Below are positions 19,474 to 28,147 of a stretch of DNA of 64,000 nt, piece by piece (positions within the stretch are counted from its first letter, which is position 1; the number at the start of each line of letters is the position of its first letter). Source of the DNA: Streptomyces fumanus (lineage in GTDB: Bacteria; Actinomycetota; Actinomycetes; Streptomycetales; Streptomycetaceae); NCBI RefSeq assembly GCF_014655295.1, contig NZ_BNBI01000001.1, forward strand, positions 496,001 to 560,000, in the 5' to 3' direction. The position numbers and the translations under genes were made by a program. Below the pieces are notes generated by a model. It saw only the letters and a program-made list of their open reading frames with translations, was not told where the DNA came from and ran no database searches.

Positions 19474-22113
19474 ATGACCGAGGCCCGGGGGGCGTGTCAG
19501 CGCCCCGACTGCGACGGGCGCTACGAGGACGTGGGCGGCGGCGAGCTGTACTGCGACACCTGCGGGCTGGCGCCGGTGGTGTCGGCGTCCGGCGCGGTCG
19601 GCTCGGCGCCCACCGGGATCACCGGCGGCGGCCGGGGCTCGCGGGGGTCCCGGGGCTCCGGCGGCGGCAGCGGCGGTTCCGGCGGCCGGGGCCCGGGGTC
19701 GTCCTCGCAGTCGTCGAAGTCGCGGCGGTCGGTGTCGGGGCGGCTCTCGCGCGCCCTGTCGGGCCGGGCGACGAGCCGTTCGGTGTCGGTGCGCAGCTCG
19801 GGCTCGGCCGCCGGTCCGGGCACGCACGGCAAGCTGGGCGCCGGCCTGGTGCAGGTCCCGCCGATCCCGCGGCCCGACCCGCGCTCGATGGTGCTGGACC
19901 GCGCGGAGGTGCCCGAGCGCAAGCGGTTCTGCTCGCGCTCGGACTGCGGGGCGCCGGTGGGCCGGTCGCGCGGTGACCGGCCGGGGCGCACCGAGGGCTT
20001 CTGCACCAAGTGCGGCCACCCGTACTCCTTCGTGCCCAAGCTGGCGGCCGGGGACGTGGTGCACGGGCAGTACGAGGTGGTCGGCTGTCTGGCGCACGGC
20101 GGGCTGGGCTGGATCTACCTCGCCGTGGACCGGGCCGTCGCCGACCGCTGGGTGGTCCTCAAGGGCCTGCTGGACACCGGCGACCAGGACGCGATGGCCG
20201 CCGCCATCTCCGAGCGGCGGTTCCTGGCGGAGATCGAGCACGCCAACATCGTGCGGATCTACAACTTCGTCGAGCACCTCGACCAGCGCACCGGCTCCCT
20301 CGACGGCTACATCGTGATGGAGTACCTCGGCGGCAAGTCGCTCAAGGAGATCGCCAACGCCCGGCGCACCCCGGAGGGCCGGCGCGACCCGCTGCCGGTG
20401 GAGCAGGCGTGCGCGTACGGCATCGAGGCGCTGGAGGCGCTCGGCCATCTGCACAGCCGCAACCTGCTGTACTGCGACTTCAAGGTCGACAACGCCATAC
20501 AGACCGAGGACCAGCTCAAGCTGATCGACATGGGCGCGGTGCGCCGCATGGACGACGACGAGTCCGCGATCTACGGTACGGTCGGCTACCAGGCGCCGGA
20601 GGTCGCGGACGCCGGCCCGTCGGTCGCCTCCGACCTCTACACGGTGGGGCGGACCCTGGCGGTCCTGACGTTCGACTTCCAGGGCTACACCACGGTGTAC
20701 GCCGACTCCCTGCCGGACCCCGACACCATCGAGGTGTTCCGGCAGTACGAGTCCTTCTACCGGCTGCTGGTCCGCGCCACCGACCCCGACCCGGCCCGCC
20801 GGTTCGCCTCCGCGCAGGAGATGGCCGAGCAACTGACGGGGGTGCTGCGCGAGGTCGTCTCCCTGCAGTCGGGGCGGGCCCGGCCGGCGCTGTCCACCCT
20901 GTTCGGGCCGGAACTGCGGGTCCCGGACACCGAGTTGTTCCCCAAGCTGGACGGCGAGGTGTCGCGGCTGGGGGCGCGTGCGGTGCGCACCCGGGGGCGC
21001 GCGAGAGGCGCCGTGCTTCCGGCCGGCCGTCCGCCCGCGCTGACGCCGGGCGGCCCGCACCCGGCACCGGACGGCACACCGGCCGTCACACCGGCCGCGA
21101 CCGGGACACCGGCCGGGGCGACGGGGGGTACGGGACCCGCCGCGGGCGGCACCGGCGCCGCGCCCGGGCTGGTCAAGCCCGTCGACGTGCCGCTCGCCGC
21201 CCTCGCGCTGCCCGTGCCCCGGGTGGACCCCCAGGACCCCAATGCCGGTTTCCTCGCGGGCCTGATGGCGTCCGCGCCCGGGGAGCTGCTGGGCGCGCTG
21301 GCCGCCGCGCCGGCGGCGTCGGTGGAGACCCGGCTGCGGCAGGTGCGGGCCCGGCTGGAGCAGGGCGAGGCCCCGGCCGCGCTGGACGACCTGCGCGCGC
21401 TGGAGGACGAACGGCCCGACGACTGGCGGGTGGTGTGGTACCGGGGCGTGGCCGGCCTGGTCACCGGCGACCACGAGGGCGCCGCGCTCGCCTTCGACGC
21501 GATCTACGACGCCTTCCCCGGCGAGACCGCGCCCAAGCTGGCCCTCGGCCTGTGCGCGGAGGTGCTGGGCCAGTTGGACAACGCCGCCGAGTACTACCGG
21601 CTGGTGTGGTCCACCGACCCGAGCTTCGTCAGCGCCGCCTTCGGACTGGCCCGGGTGCTGCTGGCCACCGGCGACCGGACCGGTGCCGTACGGACGCTGG
21701 AGTCGGTGCCGGAGTCGTCGATCCACTGCACGGCCGCGCGGATGGCCGCCGTCCGGGCCCGGCTGCGGCAGCGGACGCCGCTCGCCGCCGACGTACCATT
21801 CCTGGAGGATCTCACCGCCGCCGCGCGGCAGGTCGAGGCGCTGGACGCGTACGGTCTGGATCCGGCGCGCCGGGAGCAGTTGTCGGCCGAAGTCCTCGGC
21901 TGCGCGCTGGACTGGGTACTCTCCGGTGGCCAGGGTTCCGCCCTGCCCGCCGCCGGGGGCCGGACGCTGCTCGGCAGCGGCCTGGACGAACGGGGCCTGC
22001 GTTTCGCGCTGGAGCGTTCGTACCGCACGCTGGCCCATCTGGCGCGGGGCGGCGAGGAGAGGATCGACCTGGTGGAACGAGCCAATCGTTACCGCCCCCG
22101 GACATGGGTGTAG
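19474..22113 (+). CDS. pknG: PknG-type serine/threonine protein kinase
   Basis: An 879-residue cytosolic kinase. The order is: an N-terminal zinc ribbon (Cys pairs near residues 8-30), a Gly/Ser/Arg-rich linker, a rubredoxin-like knuckle (Cys 153, 158, 177, 180), the kinase domain, and a C-terminal helical TPR-like region with Ala-rich repeats. Kinase motifs are the Gly-rich loop (LAHGGLGWIYLAV), ATP-binding Lys230, the catalytic loop YCDFKVDN with Asp335, and DMG at 352-354. The Cys before the catalytic Asp makes it a non-RD kinase, as in mycobacterial PknG. That family phosphorylates FHA proteins controlling 2-oxoglutarate metabolism. The extra N-terminal ribbon and long linker distinguish this version. 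Two stop codons in tandem end it. Confidence 0.95.
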   Translation: MTEARGACQRPDCDGRYEDVGGGELYCDTCGLAPVVSASGAVGSAPTGITGGGRGSRGSRGSGGGSGGSGGRGPGSSSQSSKSRRSVSGRLSRALSGRATSRSVSVRSSGSAAGPGTHGKLGAGLVQVPPIPRPDPRSMVLDRAEVPERKRFCSRSDCGAPVGRSRGDRPGRTEGFCTKCGHPYSFVPKLAAGDVVHGQYEVVGCLAHGGLGWIYLAVDRAVADRWVVLKGLLDTGDQDAMAAAISERRFLAEIEHANIVRIYNFVEHLDQRTGSLDGYIVMEYLGGKSLKEIANARRTPEGRRDPLPVEQACAYGIEALEALGHLHSRNLLYCDFKVDNAIQTEDQLKLIDMGAVRRMDDDESAIYGTVGYQAPEVADAGPSVASDLYTVGRTLAVLTFDFQGYTTVYADSLPDPDTIEVFRQYESFYRLLVRATDPDPARRFASAQEMAEQLTGVLREVVSLQSGRARPALSTLFGPELRVPDTELFPKLDGEVSRLGARAVRTRGRARGAVLPAGRPPALTPGGPHPAPDGTPAVTPAATGTPAGATGGTGPAAGGTGAAPGLVKPVDVPLAALALPVPRVDPQDPNAGFLAGLMASAPGELLGALAAAPAASVETRLRQVRARLEQGEAPAALDDLRALEDERPDDWRVVWYRGVAGLVTGDHEGAALAFDAIYDAFPGETAPKLALGLCAEVLGQLDNAAEYYRLVWSTDPSFVSAAFGLARVLLATGDRTGAVRTLESVPESSIHCTAARMAAVRARLRQRTPLAADVPFLEDLTAAARQVEALDAYGLDPARREQLSAEVLGCALDWVLSGGQGSALPAAGGRTLLGSGLDERGLRFALERSYRTLAHLARGGEERIDLVERANRYRPRTWV

Positions 22114-22116
22114 TAG

Positions 22117-23382
22117 ATGTCGCAGATGCCCCGGCTGTCCGCCTGCCCGAGTTGCGAGGAACCCCTTGAATCGGGTGACCGTTTCTGCGGTGCGTGCGGA
22201 TACGACCTGTCCGCCGTGCCCGCACGGCCGTCGGACAGCCCGACCATCGCCCTGGACGGCGTGCCGCCCGCCGGCCCCGTCCTGCCGCCGCCCCCGCCCG
22301 CGCCCGCCCCGGTGCCCGGACACGTCCAGCCCCAGCCGGAGACGCGGCCGGGGGCGGAGGCGGCGGCCGGGGTGCGGTTCGACCGGCCGCGGGAGCCGGA
22401 CGAGTACCCGCTCCAGGCGCCCGACCCGCGCCCGGCCGCCGCACCGGCGGCGGTGCCGGGGGGCGCCACGGCGGTGTGCGTGGCCTGCCGGGCCGGCCGG
22501 GTCGACGACGACGGCTACTGCGAGAACTGCGGCCACGCCCAGCCCCGCGAACGCGACCACATGGAACAGGAGTGCGGCCCGCTCGCCGCGGTCAGCGACC
22601 GGGGCCTGCGCCACCACCGCAACGAGGACGCGTTCGCCGTCGGCCGCACCACGCTGCCCGACGGCAGCCCCGCCTCGGTGGCGATCGTCTGCGACGGCGT
22701 CTCCTCGGCCACCCGCCCCGACGAGGCGTCACTGGCCGCGTCCCGGGCGGCCAGTGAGGCGCTGCTCGCCGCGCTGCCGCTGGGCACCCATCCGCAGCAG
22801 GCCATGCACGACGCGATCGTCGCCGCCGCGCACGCCGTCAACTCCCTGGCCCGCGAGCCCGCCACGGCCCGCGAACACGCCGAGCACACCAACGCCCCCG
22901 CCTGCACCCTCGTCGGCGCGGTGGTCACCGCCGGGCTGCTGGTGGTCGGCTGGGTCGGCGACAGCCGCGTCTACTGGGTGCCGGTGGACCGCGCCGCGCC
23001 CCCCGCCCGGCTCACCGAGGACGACTCCTGGGCCGCCCAGATGGTCGCCGCCGGCCTGATGAACGAGGCAGAGGCGTACGCCGACGAGCGCGCCCACGCG
23101 ATCACCGGCTGGCTCGGCGCCGACGCCTACGAACTGGAGCCGCACACCGCGTCCTTCAAGCCCGACCGGCCGGGCGTGGTCGTGGTCTGCACCGACGGCC
23201 TGTGGAACTACGCCGAGGCGGCCGAGGAGATGGCCGGCATCGTCCCCCTGGACGCCGTCGCGCGTCCGCTGCACAGCGCCCGGGTCCTGGTCGGCCACGC
23301 CCTGGACGGCGGCGGGCACGACAACGTAACAGTGGCCGTGGTGCCGTTCCCGGCCGCGCCGCAGGGGGCAGGATCGGCCTGA
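22117..23382 (+). CDS. PP2C-family protein phosphatase with N-terminal zinc ribbons
   Basis: 421 residues. A zinc ribbon (CPSCEEPLESGDRFCGACG) is followed by a Pro-rich linker, a second ribbon (CVACRAGRVDDDGYCENCG) and a PP2C domain. Catalytic motifs are complete: RHHRNEDAFAV, VCDGVSSATRP, GWVGDSRVYW, CTDGLWNY and HDNVTVAVV supply the metal-binding Asp residues. It starts three bases after the pknG stop, so it is almost certainly its antagonist, dephosphorylating Ser/Thr on PknG substrates or PknG itself. The ribbons resemble those of the kinase and FHA protein of the same cluster. Confidence 0.93.
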   Translation: MSQMPRLSACPSCEEPLESGDRFCGACGYDLSAVPARPSDSPTIALDGVPPAGPVLPPPPPAPAPVPGHVQPQPETRPGAEAAAGVRFDRPREPDEYPLQAPDPRPAAAPAAVPGGATAVCVACRAGRVDDDGYCENCGHAQPRERDHMEQECGPLAAVSDRGLRHHRNEDAFAVGRTTLPDGSPASVAIVCDGVSSATRPDEASLAASRAASEALLAALPLGTHPQQAMHDAIVAAAHAVNSLAREPATAREHAEHTNAPACTLVGAVVTAGLLVVGWVGDSRVYWVPVDRAAPPARLTEDDSWAAQMVAAGLMNEAEAYADERAHAITGWLGADAYELEPHTASFKPDRPGVVVVCTDGLWNYAEAAEEMAGIVPLDAVARPLHSARVLVGHALDGGGHDNVTVAVVPFPAAPQGAGSA

Positions 23383-23487
23383 GGCCGCGTAGCACTCACG
23401 GGGGGGCCTCGCGGGCCGCGGGGGCGGCCCGGACCGCCAGGTCCCCGCCGGCCGGCGGGGACATCGTAGAGGGGGATACGAACCGGC

Positions 23488-24834
23488 ATGGCCAATTTCT
23501 CGAAATCCGACGTGCCTCGCTTCTCGGTGGACGTCTACCAGAACGAGTACCTGCCGGAGGGCGGGCGCGAGGTCAACGCGATCGTGACGGTCTCCGCGAC
23601 CGGCGGGGGCACCGTCGGGAGCGCGGTCGCCGCGCCCCACCTGTACTCGCCCGGCGAGGGCCCGTCCGCGGCGGTGGCGCTGATGGTGGACTGCTCGGGC
23701 TCGATGGACTACCCGCCCACCAAGATGCGCAACGCCCGGGACGCCACGGCCGCCGCCATCGACACCCTGCGCGACGGGGTGCACTTCTGCGTGATCGGCG
23801 GCACCCACGTCGCCAAGGAGGTCTACCCGGGCGGCGGGCGGCTCGCCACCGCCGACGCCACCACCCGGCAGCAGGCCAAGCAGGCACTGCGCAAGCTCAG
23901 CGCGGGCGGCGGCACGGCGATCGGCAGTTGGCTGCGGCTCGCCGACCGGCTGCTGAACTCGGCGGACGTCGCCATCCGGCACGGCATCCTGCTCACCGAC
24001 GGCCGCAACGAGCACGAGTCTCCCGAGGCGCTGCGGGCGGCCCTGGACGCCTGCGCCGGTCGGTTCACCTGCGACGCGAGAGGCGTGGGCACCGACTGGG
24101 AGGTGAAGGAGGTCACCGGCATCGCCTCCGCGCTGCTCGGCACCGCCGACATCGTCGCCGACCCGGCCGGTCTCGCCGCCGACTTCGCGCAGATGATGGA
24201 GACGGCCATGGGCAAGGAGGTCGCGGACGTGGCGCTGCGGCTGTGGACGCCGGCCGGCGCCACCGTGCGGTTCGTCAAGCAGGTCGCGCCGACGGTGGAG
24301 GAACTGACCGGCCGCCGCGCCGAGTCCGGCCCCCGGGCCGGCGACTACCCCACCGGCTCCTGGGGCGACGAGTCCCGGGACTACCACATCTGCGTGGAGG
24401 TCCCCGCCGCCGCCCTCGGCCAGGAGATGCTGGCCGCCCGGGTCTCCCTGGTCATCCCCCACCCCGACGGCACGGTGCAGAACCTGGGCGCCCAGGGCCT
24501 GGTACGGGCGGTGTGGACGGACGACATGGCCGCCTCCACCTCGATCAACCCCCAGGTCGCCCACTACACCGGGCAGGCCGAACTGGCCCAGGCCATCCAG
24601 CAGGGGCTCGACCTCCGCAAAGCGGGCGATATCGACGGAGCGACCGCCAAACTGGGCCGCGCGGTCCAGTTGGCGAGCGCCTCCGGGAACGCGGATACTG
24701 CGAAACTGCTTGCGAAGGTGGTGGACGTGGTCGACGCCGTGGCAGGTACTGTGCGACTGAAGGCGAAGGTGGAGGAGGCCGACGAGATGACTCTCGAAAC
24801 CCGGTCGACCAAGACCGTTCGCGTCAAGAAGTGA
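23488..24834 (+). CDS. von Willebrand factor A domain protein
   Basis: 448 residues with no leader. After an N-terminal beta region comes a VWA domain with an intact [19 protein letters not shown] supplies DxSxS, a [10 protein letters not shown] segment gives the Thr ligand and [14 protein letters not shown] the Asp. The C-terminal ~100 residues are helical ([20 protein letters not shown]) with a TPR-like character. Cytosolic VWA proteins often act with kinases and phosphatases as metal-dependent adaptors. Here it lies between the phosphatase and FHA genes, suggesting it is part of the same complex. The 105-base gap upstream is the longest since the binding-protein gene and could hold an internal promoter. 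Confidence 0.9.
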   Translation: MANFSKSDVPRFSVDVYQNEYLPEGGREVNAIVTVSATGGGTVGSAVAAPHLYSPGEGPSAAVALMVDCSGSMDYPPTKMRNARDATAAAIDTLRDGVHFCVIGGTHVAKEVYPGGGRLATADATTRQQAKQALRKLSAGGGTAIGSWLRLADRLLNSADVAIRHGILLTDGRNEHESPEALRAALDACAGRFTCDARGVGTDWEVKEVTGIASALLGTADIVADPAGLAADFAQMMETAMGKEVADVALRLWTPAGATVRFVKQVAPTVEELTGRRAESGPRAGDYPTGSWGDESRDYHICVEVPAAALGQEMLAARVSLVIPHPDGTVQNLGAQGLVRAVWTDDMAASTSINPQVAHYTGQAELAQAIQQGLDLRKAGDIDGATAKLGRAVQLASASGNADTAKLLAKVVDVVDAVAGTVRLKAKVEEADEMTLETRSTKTVRVKK

Positions 24835-24868
24835 CACGGAGAAGCTCCGCAAGAGGGGGAAGCCCGAC

Positions 24869-26557
24869 ATGCCGACCTGCCCGAACGGACACCAGTCGGG
24901 TTCCGACGACTGGTGCGAGGTCTGCGGTCACCGCATGGCCGGTGCCGTGCCGCCGTCTCCCCCGCCGCCGCCCCCGGCCGGTGGCGGCTACGGCTTCCCG
25001 CCCCCGCCCGGCGGCGGCCCCGGCGGCGCACCCGAGCTGTGCCCGCAGTGCCGTACGCCGCGGGAGGGCGGGGCGCCGTTCTGCGAGGAGTGCCGGTGGA
25101 ACTTCCTCACCAACACGGCGACCTCGTACACCCCGGCCGCCCCGCGCCCCCCGGCGCCCCGCTTCCAGCCGCCGTCCGGTCCGTCGTACGGCGGCGGGGG
25201 CGGCGGGGGCCGTGACGGCTACGACTATCAGAGCTCCCGGCCGTCGCAGATCAACCGGCCGGCGGAACCGATCCCTCCCGGGGGGTCGGGGGGGTCGGGC
25301 GGGCCTGGGGGTCCGGGTGCGGGGGGTCATGGTGGGCCCGGTGGGTCCGGTGTGACTGGTGCGCCCGGTGGAGCTGGTGGGCCCGGTGGGGCTGGCGGGT
25401 ACGGCGGCCCTGGTGGTCCCGGTGGTCCCGGTGGTCCCAGTGGTCAGGGTGGCTTCGGTGGGCCCGGTAATCCGGGCGGGCCCGGTGGTCCGAGTGATCA
25501 CGGCCGCCCCGGTGGTCCGAGCGGTCCCGGTGGCCAGGGTGGGCCTGGTGGCCAGGGTGGGCCTGGTGGCCAGGACGGACCTGGTGGGCCGGGTGGACCC
25601 GGCGGCCCGGGTCGTCCCGACTTCCCGCAGACGTCTGGGGGGCACGGTGGGCCCGGCGGCCCCGGTCGGCCTGACTTCTCCCGGCCCGCCGACCCCGACT
25701 TCCCCGGCAGCAGGCCGAGCGGTCCGGACTTCTCCCGGCCCGGCGCGCCCGACTTCCCGAACCGGCCGGGCGGCCCCGGCTTCCCGGGCCCGGGCGGCCC
25801 GGGTGCGCCCGGCGCCCCGGGTGCGCCCCACGGCCCCGGCACCGTAGGCGGGCCCGGCGGCCCCGGCGCGCCCGGCGCTCCCAACGGCCCCGGCGCCCCC
25901 CAGTCGTACCGGCAGTCCGCCCCGACCGCTCCGCCCGCCGCCCCGCCCGGCTTCCCGCAGGAGGCCAGCCGTCAGCAGGGCGGCGGCCCCCAGGGCTTCC
26001 GCGCGGATGACGACTGGCTGCTCCCGCCCCCGTCCACCGGCCAGGGCGGCCCCGGTGGTCAGGGTCAGGCGCAGGGCCCGGCCCAGCCCCAGGGCCAGCC
26101 CCAGGGCGGCTACGGCTACCCCCACCCCGGCCCCGCCCAGCCGCAGCGGAACGGCACCTGGACGGCGACGATCGGCCCCGACCGCGAGTACTTCATGGCG
26201 ATGATGCAGCGCTCCGGCCCCGAGGCCGCGGGCCTGAACCTCCCGGCGTACTCCCCGGAGCAGCAGCGCCCGCTGACCGGCAACCAGATGACGATCGGCC
26301 GGCGCCGCCACTCCACGGGCGACACCCCGGACATCGACCTGTCGGTGCCGCCGGAGGACCCGGGCGTCTCGCATCAGCACGCGGTGCTGGTGCAGCAGCC
26401 GGACGGCGGCTGGGCGGTGGTCGACCAGAACTCGACCAACGGCACGACGGTCAACGGCGGCGAGGAGCCGATCCAGCCCTTCGTGCCGGTGCCCCTCCAG
26501 GACGGCGACCGGGTGCACGTGGGCGCCTGGACGACGATCACGATCCGCCGGAGCTGA
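24869..26557 (+). CDS. FHA-domain protein with zinc ribbons and collagen-like linker
   Basis: 562 residues. Two N-terminal ribbons ([38 protein letters not shown]) lead into about 220 residues of Gly-Pro-Gly-rich, collagen-like sequence, then a C-terminal FHA domain. FHA signature residues are visible: the Gly-Arg (MTIGRRRHS), the Ser-His ([12 protein letters not shown]) and the Asn ([12 protein letters not shown]), which read phosphothreonine. It is the likely substrate or reader of the PknG-type kinase, analogous to GarA/OdhI, but far larger and with the FHA domain at the C terminus. Its last 20 bases overlap the converging methyltransferase gene. Confidence 0.93.
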   Translation: MPTCPNGHQSGSDDWCEVCGHRMAGAVPPSPPPPPPAGGGYGFPPPPGGGPGGAPELCPQCRTPREGGAPFCEECRWNFLTNTATSYTPAAPRPPAPRFQPPSGPSYGGGGGGGRDGYDYQSSRPSQINRPAEPIPPGGSGGSGGPGGPGAGGHGGPGGSGVTGAPGGAGGPGGAGGYGGPGGPGGPGGPSGQGGFGGPGNPGGPGGPSDHGRPGGPSGPGGQGGPGGQGGPGGQDGPGGPGGPGGPGRPDFPQTSGGHGGPGGPGRPDFSRPADPDFPGSRPSGPDFSRPGAPDFPNRPGGPGFPGPGGPGAPGAPGAPHGPGTVGGPGGPGAPGAPNGPGAPQSYRQSAPTAPPAAPPGFPQEASRQQGGGPQGFRADDDWLLPPPSTGQGGPGGQGQAQGPAQPQGQPQGGYGYPHPGPAQPQRNGTWTATIGPDREYFMAMMQRSGPEAAGLNLPAYSPEQQRPLTGNQMTIGRRRHSTGDTPDIDLSVPPEDPGVSHQHAVLVQQPDGGWAVVDQNSTNGTTVNGGEEPIQPFVPVPLQDGDRVHVGAWTTITIRRS

Positions 26558-27524
26558 GGGACCCGAGGTCCGGCAGCGGCCAGACGTACGGCCCCCGCGG
26601 GTCGTCCAGCCAGGCCGCGACGAGGTCGCCGGCCAGGGTGACGCCGTAGCGCTCCCGTGGCGGCGCCCCCTCGCGCTCCCAGACGGCGTACGCCTCCGCC
26701 GGGTCGAGGCCGCCCCGGGTCAGCGCCAGCAGGAACCGGAAGTGGTCGTTCTCGCGGGCCCGGCGGGGCACCCCGGCCGGCCCCGGCACCGGCGGCTCGG
26801 CCCGGTCGCCGCCGCGCAGCGGCACGAAGTACGCCGGGGTGGGCAGGAACCGCCCCTCGGCGTGGTCGCGGTCGCGCACGGTGAGCGCGAGGAGCCCGGT
26901 GGCCAGCGGCAGCAGGATCCGGCCGCCGGGGCGGCACTGGGCGAGCCAGGCGCGCGGCACGGCGGGCAGCGCGCAGGTCGCGATGATCCGGTCGTAGGGG
27001 GCGCGCTCGGGCACCCCGCGCGCCCCGTCGCCGGTGACGACGACGGGGTGGTACCCGGCGGCGTCCAGGTGCCGGCGGGCCGCCTCGGTGATCTCCGGGT
27101 CGAGATCGACCGTGGTGACGAGGCCGTGGTCGCGGAGCCGGTGGGCGAGGAGCGCCGCGTTGTAGCCGGTGCCGGCGCCGATCTCCAGGACCCGGTCGCC
27201 GTCGCGCACCTCCAGCGCGGTCAGCATCAGCGCCATCAGCGAGGGCTGGCTGCTGGAGGAGAGCAGTTCGCCGTCGCGCAGCCGGGTGGCCAGCGGCACG
27301 TCGGCGTAGGCGCCGCGCAGCCAGCGCTCCCGGGCGGCCGGGTCGGGGTCCTCGCCCCACCGGCGCTCGTAGCCGCCGGCGACGCCGACGTAGTAGTACG
27401 GCACGAAGAGGTGGCGCGGCACCGCCTCGAACGCCGCCCGCCAGCTCGGATCGGCCTCCCAGCCGCCGCCGAGCCCGATCTCCCGCACCAGCGCGGCCCG
27501 CGCCGCGACGGCGAGGTCCTCCAT
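26538..27524 (-). CDS. PCMT-like SAM-dependent methyltransferase
   Basis: 328 residues starting at ATG 27524. The N terminus has [11 protein letters not shown], and the core has the isoaspartyl methyltransferase pattern: [16 protein letters not shown], then the SAM motif [20 protein letters not shown], with [10 protein letters not shown] as the acidic motif and [20 protein letters not shown] after it. The family methylates L-isoaspartate in damaged proteins. Actinobacterial members also modify lanthipeptide precursors, but no precursor or synthetase gene lies nearby. The C-terminal ~100 residues differ from the classical enzyme, so substrate specificity is uncertain. Confidence 0.88.
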   Translation of the reverse strand: MEDLAVAARAALVREIGLGGGWEADPSWRAAFEAVPRHLFVPYYYVGVAGGYERRWGEDPDPAARERWLRGAYADVPLATRLRDGELLSSSSQPSLMALMLTALEVRDGDRVLEIGAGTGYNAALLAHRLRDHGLVTTVDLDPEITEAARRHLDAAGYHPVVVTGDGARGVPERAPYDRIIATCALPAVPRAWLAQCRPGGRILLPLATGLLALTVRDRDHAEGRFLPTPAYFVPLRGGDRAEPPVPGPAGVPRRARENDHFRFLLALTRGGLDPAEAYAVWEREGAPPRERYGVTLAGDLVAAWLDDPRGPYVWPLPDLGSLSSGGS

Positions 27525-27587
27525 GCCCCCACAGTACGGCGGAGGCCGGTCCTAAGCCTCCGGTCCTGGTCCCCGGCGTCTGAGACC

Positions 27588-28001
27588 ATGGGGGACGTGA
27601 ATGAGATTCGGCGCGGCACGCTTCAGGAGCAGACCTTCTACGAGCAGGTCGGCGGGGAGGAGACCTTCCGCCGGCTCGTCCACCGTTTCTACCAGGGGGT
27701 CGCCGAGGACCCGCTCCTGCGGCCGATGTACCCGGAGGAGGACCTCGGGCCGGCCGAGGAGCGGCTGGCGCTCTTCCTCATGCAGTACTGGGGCGGTCCC
27801 ACGACGTACAGCGACAACCGCGGGCATCCCCGGCTGCGGATGCGGCACGCCCCGTTCACCGTGGACCGCGCGGCGCACGACGCCTGGCTGAAGCACATGC
27901 GGGACGCGGTGGACGAGCTGGGCCTGTCCGAGGAGCACGAGCGGACGCTGTGGAAGTACCTGACGTACGCGGCGGCGTCCATGGTCAACACCCCCGGCTG
28001 A
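27588..28001 (+). CDS. glbO: Group II truncated haemoglobin (GlbO type)
   Basis: 137 residues. The trHbO pattern is present: TFYEQVGGEETFRRLVHRFY, YPEEDLGPAEERLALFLMQY with WGGPTTYSD, the proximal His segment RLRMRHAPFTV and a late WLKHMRDAVDEL. The haem-binding His and distal-pocket Tyr/Trp are present. The family handles oxygen, NO or peroxide at low concentration. ATG 27588 has no ribosome site and could be leaderless; GTG 27597 is an alternative. It is divergent from the methyltransferase gene across 63 bases. Confidence 0.94.
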   Translation: MGDVNEIRRGTLQEQTFYEQVGGEETFRRLVHRFYQGVAEDPLLRPMYPEEDLGPAEERLALFLMQYWGGPTTYSDNRGHPRLRMRHAPFTVDRAAHDAWLKHMRDAVDELGLSEEHERTLWKYLTYAAASMVNTPG

Positions 28002-28147
28002 CCGCTTCCGCGGGTGCGCGGATTCCGGTCGTCCGTCGCCGGTAACCGGTCACGATCCGGTCAAGACCGCGCCTCGGGCGGTTACCTCCGCCGTACCGGC
28101 TCTGACAGCATCCCGGCAGGACTGGTCGAAGCGGCTGGGGGGGCCGG

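Noticed and set aside
24824..26518. Minus-strand frame rich in TTG/TGP repeats opposite the FHA gene
   Set aside because: It is the antisense of the Gly/Pro repeat; the FHA domain and ribosome site are on the plus strand.
26538..27524. Lanthipeptide cluster suggested by the PCMT-like methyltransferase
   Set aside because: No precursor peptide, lanthionine synthetase or exporter lies beside it; neighbours are the FHA gene and a globin.
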